A stretch of 64,000 nucleotides of DNA. It comes from Sinorhizobium kostiense (GTDB taxonomy: Bacteria; Pseudomonadota; Alphaproteobacteria; Rhizobiales; Rhizobiaceae). The stretch covers positions 151,345-215,344 of the forward strand of contig NZ_JAGILA010000010.1 in the NCBI RefSeq assembly GCF_017874595.1, written 5' to 3'. Under the pieces are notes generated by a model, which saw only the letters and a program-made list of their open reading frames with translations, had not been told where the DNA came from and made no database searches. A program made the position numbers and the translations under genes. Below, piece by piece: positions 19,501-26,000 of this stretch (its first letter is position 1; each line of letters starts with the position of its first letter).

Positions 19501-19745
19501 GCTGGACGTTACGCCGCCTGTAATCGGTTGCGCTCCGCCTTCGAAGTTACGATGTCTTTCGGCGACAAGGGGCCCCCTACAGGCGAGAGAACGCCAGTCA
19601 TCTTGGCCGCGGCGAACGACGCGTCATGGGCGATCGAAGCCTGCCAGACGCCCGGGCTGGGGGCCACGTCGGTGCCTGCGACGATTGCGGTACGACCCGC
19701 ATATAATTCCTGCCGCAATCGCCACTGCCCGAAGATCCCATGTGG
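19501..19745 (+). pseudogene. IS91-family transposase N-terminal fragment
   Basis: The translation from about 19528 contains the IS91 N-terminal zinc-finger signature AYNSCRNRHCPK after a degraded first half (FEVTMSFGDKGPP in place of the usual LEVADIFRDHGPAW). The transposase stops right after the Cys motif, and unrelated sequence leads into an IS110 remnant. It belongs with the preceding recombinase as one IS91-type unit truncated by a later event. Confidence 0.75.
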
Positions 19746-19811
19746 AGTGAACAGCGGCCGCCGCTCTGGCAGGGTGAGGCTGCATTGAAGCACTCGCTCA
19801 ACAGGAGATGA

Positions 19812-20548
19812 CCTTGGAGAATCTATCCGTCCAACCTGAGACGCCGACCGCTGTCCGTGTCGATCCTGGCGTAATTTTCGTTTCGTTGGAACTGAGCATT
19901 CATCCGGGAAGCAGGGCTTGACGGGTTCTGGATCCACCGGGTTTCTCGATCGTGAAGACTGGATCGAGAGTCACGTTGTCGACGCCGCGTCGATTGCGGT
20001 GTCGCGCCGACACCGACGGGCAAAGACTGATCGAATTGATGGCAAGGCGCTGATCCGCACGTTGATGGCATACAAACGTGGAGAGCCGCGGGTTTGCTCG
20101 ATGGCCAGGGTGCCAACGCCTGAAGAAGAGGATCGCCGCCGGATTTGCCGAGAGCGTAAAGCGCTGGTCGCCGAGCGGGTTCTCCACGTCAACCGCATCA
20201 AAGGACTGCTCTTGAACCAAGGCATTTAAGGCTACGAACCCCTGCATCGTGTCCGCCGCAAGCGCCTGGAAGAGCTTCAGACGGGAGATGGCCGCATTTT
20301 CTGCATATCAGGGCGCAGAGTTGCCGCGAACTTGACCGTCTCGAGTTGCTGCTCGAACAGATCAAGGCTGTGGAAGTTGAGAGAGATGCCTTGGTAAGCC
20401 TCGGCGACGACAGACACCCTCGCGCCCTTGGCCCTACTGGCGGGCATCAAGGGAATCGGTCCGGAGTTTGCGGTGATCCTGGGTTCGGAAGGCCTGTTCC
20501 GACATTTCGAAAATCGAAGGCAGGTCGCCGCTTTATGCGGGTTTCGCT
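19812..20548 (+). pseudogene. IS110-family transposase, interrupted
   Basis: The DEDD-type N-terminal domain is readable as DAASIAVSRRHRRAKTDRID with GKALIRTLMAYKRGEPRVC and ALVAERVLHVNRIKGLLLNQ, followed after a stop at 20227 and further frame changes by ELDRLELLLEQIKAVEVERD-like sequence. The C-terminal transposase_20 domain then gives LALLAGIKGIGPEFAVILGS and HFENRRQVAALCGF. It ends abruptly at about 20548, where a transporter ATPase fragment of opposite orientation begins, so insertion or recombination joined the two. Confidence 0.85.
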
Positions 20549-20960
20549 CCATCCAGATGGCCATCGGCTCGCCCAGGAGCTCCTTCACCCGCATCCGAGG
20601 ATTAAGCGAGCTATAAGGGTCCTGGAAGATGATCTGAAAATCCCGTCGCCTTGCCCTCAGCGCGCTTCCGGACAGACCCGCGATTTCCTCTCCATTAAGG
20701 CGGATTACCCCTGCCGTCGGGTCGAGCAGCGAACGAGAAGCCGTGAGGTCGTTGATTTCCCGCAACCGGATTCCCCGACGAGTCCGAGTGTTTCTCCTCT
20801 ACGAATGTCGAAAGAGATATTGTCGACGGCATGGACGAACGCCATACCCGAGAGAATATCCCGCTTTTGGGAATCGGGAATCGCTTTACCAGACCTTTCA
20901 CCTCGAGAAGCGGGCCTCGGAGGAGGCAGCGACGGTCAACAGAGGGGCTTGAGCAATCAT
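20549..20960 (-). pseudogene. Peptide ABC transporter ATPase (OppF type), N-terminal fragment with frameshifts
   Basis: Reading the minus strand from ATG 20960, frames must be switched to obtain [38 protein letters not shown] with Walker [30 protein letters not shown] and IIFQDPYSSLNPRMRVKELL. The gene is cut off at 20548 by the IS110 remnant, so the ABC signature, Walker B and C-terminal domain are gone. It overlaps the end of the next remnant in the way expected for a DppD-DppF gene pair. Confidence 0.85.
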
Positions 20961-20964
20961 TGTT

Positions 20965-21362
20965 TCACCTCGAGGCTTGGGACCGGGGACCTTCATATTG
21001 GACGCAGGCCACACTGTGGCTTGGCGAATATGCTGTCAGCTCGGGCACTGCCCGCGTACATGCAGCTGTCACGTAAGGGCAGCGAGGGTTCCGGCATCCC
21101 GCTGGCCAATCTCCGGGGGTCGGCACCATACCTTCGATCGTGTGCAGGATTTGCCCCTCCGTCACCACCGCTGCCTCTGGCAATAGCCTCATGACCGATA
21201 GGACAGTCAGACTCGTCCCGCAGCCCGACTCACCCACAATCCCGAGAACCTCGCCTGGGGTCACATCGAAGCTAACGCCGGTCAAGAACTGGAATAGATC
21301 CTCCCCGGCGTCCGGCAAGCGAGACCGAGAGGTTCGCGAACAGAAAGAAGTCGTTGTTGCAT
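20965..21362 (-). pseudogene. Peptide ABC transporter ATPase (OppD type) with large internal deletion
   Basis: The N-terminal part ([20 protein letters not shown] followed by [20 protein letters not shown]) is joined in frame to the C-terminal cysteine-rich tail ([34 protein letters not shown]). About 180 residues holding the Q-loop, ABC signature and Walker B are missing. In addition, Walker A has Thr where Lys is essential (GESGCGTS). An upstream frameshift near 21330 separates the probable start at 21362 from the rest. It cannot hydrolyse ATP. Confidence 0.85.
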
Positions 21363-21363
21363 A

Positions 21364-22845
21364 TTAGGCACAGTCAACGAATGGATAGGAGGTGGCGGTC
21401 GGTGCGTGCTGGTACGGCAGTGTCGTGAGGTCCGCTGGCCCCCAGTCGGGGGTGTCGACGATGACTATCTCCTCTGCCAGAGATTCATAGACCGCTCGGA
21501 AATGCGTCTTCGAGCGCAGCACAATGATGGCGAAATCCTGCGGCCGCATACCAAATTGGACAAACGGATCCTCATCAATGGCGGTTTCGGGATTGGTAGT
21601 AACACTGACGACGATACCTCCTACATCAAGCACGGCAGCCAGGCCGAGGTCCACTTTGGCTCCGCGCCCCATTGGACCGGTGACGTGGTAGCTTTTCTCG
21701 CCCGCCTGTAGCACCTTCGCCGCGACTTCTACTGGTCCGCCCGATCTCGCTGACGAGTGGCCGCCAAGCTTGAGGTAGATAGTTTCTCCCTCGCCCGCTC
21801 TGCATGCCGCGGCCGCGCTTTCGGGATCCCAGAGGAATGGTACGGCGGCGTTATTGGCCTCCTGCCGAAGCAACTCATGAAGCACGTAGGTGGAATCATT
21901 CATCCGGTCGGCATGCTCAAGCAGGACAATCGGCGCCTTGGCCGATCTTGCCCTTTCGAGCCCGTAAGCCACACCGTCCTTAAGATTCCGAACTAGCCCA
22001 GGAATATGGAGCTCGCGACGAGCCCGGCGGATGCTGTCGCTCATGTCAATTGCAGTCCGCTCGGCAAGACTCTGGTCGCCGTCGGCAACGACGACGACCG
22101 AGAATCCGCAGTTCGGCACGTCCGCATATGAGAATCCCGCGAACACCGAAACGTCCAACAATCCGGGAGTGGTCTGGGGGAGCTCGATGGACCGGTCGAC
22201 GAAATTCGAAAGTGGGTGCAAATTCGTCGCGCTAAAGATGCTTGGCACCATGACGCCTGGTCGGGCGATTGCTGTCACGGGATTGATCTCTCCTCGTAAG
22301 GTCCTGACGAGGCATTCCGCCGCGCGCCTGCCAGTGTCGCCCATGTCGATATGGGGAGAGTAGTGATAGCCGAAGGTAGCCGTTGCATCGGAGATCGTCG
22401 ATGCGTCCAGGTTGCCATGATAATCGAGGGCAAGCATCACCGGAACGTCGGGTCCAACCTCGCTCCGTACTAGGCGCACGAGGTCCCCGTCAGGGTCAAG
22501 GCGCATCGGAGTTGTGCACGCTCCGTGCAGATCGAGTAGAACGCCGTCGAGCGAGCCACGGTGAGCTCTCAGTCCTTCAACAATGACCTGGCAATAGTAA
22601 TCGAACGCGTCATCTGCGGCCGGGCCTCGGCCTGCAGCGGTGATTCCGGCCCATACAATTGGTACCATCTCCATGCGCTCACGGTCACAGACGTCAATGA
22701 AGCCGCCAAGCACGGTATTTGTTCCGCGGCAACGCTGTACTATAGCGTCTCCCCGACACTCCGTGCGTTCGAAGTCCTCCAACGTGGTTAGGTTCGGCAG
22801 GAAGGTGACCGATTCTAACATGAATCCGGCGATGCCTACTTTCAT
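21364..22845 (-). CDS. M81-family metallopeptidase, MlrC-like
   Basis: A 493-residue protein of the MlrC (microcystin LR degradation) family, typically with an N-terminal DUF1485/M81 domain and a C-terminal MlrC domain. Visible landmarks are DGVLLDLHGACTTP, MLALDYHGNLDASTISDATA, YHYSPHIDMGDTGRRAAECL and, in the C-terminal part, GGHSSARSGGPVEVAAKVLQ. These carry the His/Asp residues expected to bind metal. The start at 22845 has GAGGAG upstream and lies 11 nt after the permease remnant, so it was one gene of a peptide-uptake operon. It is the only intact member. MlrC homologues usually cleave small linear or cyclic peptides or amides. Confidence 0.88.
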   Translation of the reverse strand: MKVGIAGFMLESVTFLPNLTTLEDFERTECRGDAIVQRCRGTNTVLGGFIDVCDRERMEMVPIVWAGITAAGRGPAADDAFDYYCQVIVEGLRAHRGSLDGVLLDLHGACTTPMRLDPDGDLVRLVRSEVGPDVPVMLALDYHGNLDASTISDATATFGYHYSPHIDMGDTGRRAAECLVRTLRGEINPVTAIARPGVMVPSIFSATNLHPLSNFVDRSIELPQTTPGLLDVSVFAGFSYADVPNCGFSVVVVADGDQSLAERTAIDMSDSIRRARRELHIPGLVRNLKDGVAYGLERARSAKAPIVLLEHADRMNDSTYVLHELLRQEANNAAVPFLWDPESAAAACRAGEGETIYLKLGGHSSARSGGPVEVAAKVLQAGEKSYHVTGPMGRGAKVDLGLAAVLDVGGIVVSVTTNPETAIDEDPFVQFGMRPQDFAIIVLRSKTHFRAVYESLAEEIVIVDTPDWGPADLTTLPYQHAPTATSYPFVDCA

Positions 22846-22856
22846 AGAAGAGCTCC

Positions 22857-23165
22857 TCATTTCTTCTCGATTGTGGCGGCAATGTCTCGCGGGTCGAAGA
22901 TGTCGCGCAGAGAGCCGCCAATCATGTTGAAGGCGAGCACGCTCAGCATAAGTGCAAGCCCGGGCGCAACGGTCATCCAGGGGGCCTGGAGGATAACCCC
23001 AATGCCGTCTCGAATCATGTTTCCCCAACTCGGATCCGGCGGCTGGATACCCATGCCCAGAAAGCTGAGGCTTGCTTCGTCCCGGATCGCTCCTGCAATG
23101 CTCAAGCTGCTCATCACGATGATCGGTCCGAGGACGTTCGGAAGGATGTGCTGACGCATGATCAC
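22857..23165 (-). pseudogene. Peptide ABC transporter permease (DppC type), C-terminal fragment
   Basis: The last ~100 residues of a DppC-type permease are open: RQHILPNVLGPIIVMSSLSI, EASLSFLGMGIQPPDPSWGN, VLAFNMIGGSLRDIFDPRD. The N-terminal two thirds, the partner permease and the binding protein are absent; sequence upstream of about 23165 is unrelated. It precedes the M81 gene and the two ATPase remnants in the same orientation, so it is the 5' edge of a collapsed operon. Confidence 0.88.
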
Positions 23166-23620
23166 ACGTCAGTCGCCCCGAAAGACCTACTTGCAGCTAC
23201 AAATTCATTGTTCCTAACAACCGGTTGAATGTGCGCCTTGTCAGTTTGATTTGCATATTTGTTCCCCATTTTATGTTTGGTGGTGACAGCCAAACTCTTG
23301 TTTTCCGCTTCGAGCGGCGTCCAGCGTTCCGAGATCTTCGCGCGCATCCAGCTATGCAGCGCGTCCAAGCCCGAGCTTTGTTCTCCTTCCTTCGATGCTC
23401 GCAATGACGGGTACATCTATTCGATCGGTGCCCTGTCCACTTCGAGCTCTGATCGAGTGCTTACACCGTAAACCTAAAGCCGAGGGTTATGCAACAATTA
23501 TTCCGTAGTTGTCTGTCGTGATGCGATTGTTTCATCCGCTCGAACTGGGCGCGCCCAGGCACCGGCTATACGTTGGAGGCATGCTCGCTGAAGGCCTTTG
23601 GAAGCGCTCGCTCGTTTCCT
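23166..23620. other. Junction sequence, no recognisable gene
   Basis: Between the permease remnant and the IS5 fragment I recognise nothing. A minus-strand open frame at 23162-23416 has no family resemblance that I can support. Confidence 0.35.
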
Positions 23621-23775
23621 CGCGCTGGGTCTATCCACAGCGGAACCTCGTGGAGCGATTCCTCAACAGGATCGAACGGTTCCGGGCATCGCAACCAGAT
23701 ACGACCAACACCCGGAAACTATTTGCCGCCGTAAAGTTGGTCGCCGCCGCTAGAATGTTGCGTCAAAGTTTATAA
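23620..23775 (+). pseudogene. IS5-family transposase C-terminal fragment
   Basis: The translation YPQRNLVERFLNRIERFRAS followed by a degraded tail (TRKLFAAVKLVAAARMLRQS) corresponds to the final helix and YREK-like region of IS5-group transposases (typically RNLVERFFNRIEQFRRIATR). Only this end survives, immediately outside the left terminus of a nearly complete IS427-group element of opposite orientation. Confidence 0.65.
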
Positions 23776-23785
23776 CTCGACGCTC

Positions 23786-24631
23786 TAGGTCGTGTGGACA
23801 ATTATCTGATCCATAGCACGATAGCTGCGATGGTGACGACGGCGAGATAGTTTCTGGCGGTTTTCTCGAAGCGGGTGGCGACGCGCCGGAACTGCTTGAG
23901 CTTGGAGAAGCAGCATTCGATCAGATGCCGCTGGGCGTAGAGGTGCTTATCCAGCGGGTATTTTCGCGCCCTCGAGGGGTTGTTGGGGATCACTGCCACG
24001 GCGCCCTTGTCGGCGATGGCGAGGCGCAGGCGATCGCTGTCATAGGCAGCGTCGGCCATGACGATGTCGGCGGGCAGGCCCTCGATCAGAGCGTCGGCTT
24101 GCGGTGCATCGCCCTTCTGGCCTGCAGTGAGCGTGAAGCGGACCGGGCAGCCGAGACCGCGCACGGCCATGTGGATCTTGGTGCTTAAGCCGCCGCGTGA
24201 GCGGCCAAGGGCCTGATCTTCAGCCCCTTTTTTGCGCCGGCGGCGTGCTGATGGGCGCGGACGATGGTGGAATCGACGATCAGGTATTCGAAGTCGGGGT
24301 CGTCCGACATCGTCGCGAAGATGCGCCACCAGATGCCCTTCTGGCTCCAGCGGCTGAAGCGACGGAATACGCTATTCCACTCGCCGAACACCTCCGGCAG
24401 ATCGCGCCAGGCGAACCGGTCCGCACGATCCACAGCACCGCTTCGACGAACATGCGGTTGTCGCGGCCAGACGAACCGCGCGTCCGCTCGTCGCCAATAA
24501 CCTGCGGTGCTATCCGCTCCCACTGATCGTCGCTGAGAATCAAACGATCCAGAACACCCATGACTGCCTCCAAAAGCAGCCTTGAATCTGATTTGCTCAG
24601 CCTTGGGAATCCCAAGAGTCCACACGACCTA
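23786..24631 (-). mobile_element. IS5-family (IS427 group) insertion sequence, nearly complete
   Basis: The ends are defined by a 14-bp perfect terminal inverted repeat: TAGGTCGTGTGGAC at 23786-23799 and its complement at 24618-24631. Both ends carry a CTAG-like motif, in keeping with the target preference of this group. At 846 bp it has the usual size. It is inserted at the extreme 3' end of the ATP-grasp gene, whose stop codon overlaps its right end. It has two overlapping reading frames on the minus strand. Confidence 0.85.
23802..24561 (-). pseudogene. IS427-group transposase (two frames) with an extra 1-nt deletion
   Basis: Frame one starts MGVLDRLILSDDQWERIAPQ (ATG 24561). After a probable 1-nt deletion near 24405 (Pro codon of the usual GSPWRDLPEVFG) it continues in another frame as WRDLPEVFGEWNSVFRRFSR and LIVDSTIVRAHQHAAGAKKG. 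At about 24230 a slippery run of six A and four G (minus strand) marks the programmed frameshift typical of IS427, after which GGLSTKIHMAVRGLGCPVRF, the Asp of MADAAYDSDRLR and the C-terminal IECCFSKLKQFRRVATRFEK complete the DDE transposase. The programmed shift is normal; the first deletion probably inactivates the enzyme. Confidence 0.82.
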
Positions 24632-25624
24632 GGGGATGCCGACGCCGAAATACCGCGTGTGGGCGATATCGAGGATGCGATTGACCAAACTCGAGAAGGT
24701 ATATCCGGCGGTCGTCGCGGCTCGGACAAAAGAGGCGCGCACACCCAGCGCCGGGATAGGGTTGATCTCCAGGACGTAGGGCTGGCCGGAGCGATCGATC
24801 CGGAGGTCAACTCGCGCATAATCACGGCACTGGCAAGCGCGGAAGGCCGCAATCGAAATATCCCGCAGCAGGAGCTCAAGCCCGCTCCCGATTTGCGCCG
24901 GGCAAATCTTCGGCACCGCCTCGGCCGCCACATATTTCGCTTCCCAAGTCATAAGACGCCTTGCGCGGCCACCGAAGTCTTGCTCCACCAGAGGCAACAC
25001 CTCGAGCTCTTCGTTTCCAAGCAGCGCCACACAGATTTCCCGCCCTTCTATGTATTCTTCCACGAGCGCGTCCTGCGAATACTGCCTGACGATTCCTTCC
25101 ACGGCCTGCCTCAACTGAGCAGGTTCATGTACGAGCTTCATTCCGATACTAGCCTCTTCAGCGCGCGGCTTTACTACCACTGGGAATCTCAGGTCGCCCG
25201 TGCTCTCGGTGCCGCACCGCATCACGCGAAAGTTCGGAGTCGGCACGCCCTTATCGCGGAAGAGCGTTTTGGCGATGACCTTGTCGTTCGACAGCCCGTG
25301 CCCCAGAGGGCCCGGTCCGGTGTACGGCACACCGGCCATTTCGAGCATAGCCGGAACGTGGGTGTAACGGTACTCGCCCTGGATTCCGTCCGCCAAGTTG
25401 AAGACGATTCCCGAAGGCTGGCCTCGTGGATCGGGTGGCATGAACCGCTCGAGCGTGGTTAGTAGTCCTTTATCGCCCTCACACAGCAGCGTCTCATGGC
25501 TGCTTCCTTGCAGCGCCGTCACCACACATTCTGCCACGTCTTGGGGGAGTTCCTCCGGACGAGACGGACCGAACCGATTGATCACCCCCGTAACATCACG
25601 GTTCCACACGATAGCGACTCGCAT
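24629..25624 (-). CDS. ATP-grasp ligase, D-alanine--D-alanine ligase family
   Basis: A 331-residue ATP-grasp enzyme that would join a carboxylate to an amine via an acyl-phosphate. The N-terminal part has GIVFNLADGIQGEYRYTHVP and MLEMAGVPYTGPGPLGHGLS, with the NDK motif at the start of the ATP-binding domain. It continues with FPVVVKPRAEEASIGM, LVEEYIEGREICVALLGN and the metal-binding C-terminal motif YARVDLRIDRSGQPYVLEIN. A strong AAGGAG precedes the ATG at 25624. It closes the operon begun by the condensation/radical-SAM fusion gene, so its likely job is to make or extend a small peptide. Its last residues are set by the IS427 end, so the C-terminus may be altered. True Ddl activity is unlikely given the context. 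Confidence 0.85.
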   Translation of the reverse strand: MRVAIVWNRDVTGVINRFGPSRPEELPQDVAECVVTALQGSSHETLLCEGDKGLLTTLERFMPPDPRGQPSGIVFNLADGIQGEYRYTHVPAMLEMAGVPYTGPGPLGHGLSNDKVIAKTLFRDKGVPTPNFRVMRCGTESTGDLRFPVVVKPRAEEASIGMKLVHEPAQLRQAVEGIVRQYSQDALVEEYIEGREICVALLGNEELEVLPLVEQDFGGRARRLMTWEAKYVAAEAVPKICPAQIGSGLELLLRDISIAAFRACQCRDYARVDLRIDRSGQPYVLEINPIPALGVRASFVRAATTAGYTFSSLVNRILDIAHTRYFGVGIP

Positions 25625-25693
25625 AAGCTACTCCTTCGATGTTTGTCCGCCGTCAGTTCATTTGCTCGGCTTCGGTTGCACGATGGGAACGGG

Positions 25694-25990
25694 CTAGTTG
25701 GACCCACGCCAAGCGACACGGCCGCAGCACCGTTCCGGAAAACGCAGGAAGAGGTCCCACGCGCATGGCAAGCTCGTCAAAAGTACGAGACCAGAGGCGC
25801 CAACACCGTCCCGAAGGCGCCAGCAAATGGTTTCTGACGAATTCAGGCAGTATTCCACAAGTTCCCGACTAAGACCGCCGGATTCCTGCGCCTGTGGTCC
25901 AGCAGCTCGGGAGACTATGAAATCGTGCAGGCGCGCTGCTCGCGCCGCCGCTCGCATGCGCTCCCCTCGCTGTGGGTCGATAATCAGCAT
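25694..25990 (-). CDS. Small protein of unknown function in the KamA/ATP-grasp operon
   Basis: A 98-codon gene starting 10 nt after the stop of the fusion gene and ending 69 nt before the ligase gene, in the same direction. TGAGG lies 8 nt before the ATG at 25990, which fits coupled translation. The N-terminal half is Arg/Ala-rich and helical in character (MLIIDPQRGERMRAAARAAR), and the C-terminal half contains four Cys and several Trp. I recognise no family. The C-terminal third could be frameshifted. Possible roles include a carrier, a leader or precursor peptide, or a helper subunit; none is supported by motif. Confidence 0.5.
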   Translation of the reverse strand: MLIIDPQRGERMRAAARAARLHDFIVSRAAGPQAQESGGLSRELVEYCLNSSETICWRLRDGVGASGLVLLTSLPCAWDLFLRFPERCCGRVAWRGSN

Positions 25991-26000
25991 TGCCTCCACC

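Noticed and set aside
23162..23416. Possible IS66 TnpC scrap on the minus strand
   Set aside because: The similarity I could see is limited to a few residues and does not extend; not supported.
24185..24625. Second IS427 frame read as a separate gene
   Set aside because: It is the middle part of one transposase reached through a frameshift; the residues before WRDLPEVFG are out of frame.
24629..25624. Calling the ATP-grasp gene ddl (cell-wall D-Ala-D-Ala ligase)
   Set aside because: Operon context with a KamA-type enzyme and its location in an accessory region argue against a housekeeping wall function; only the family assignment is kept.
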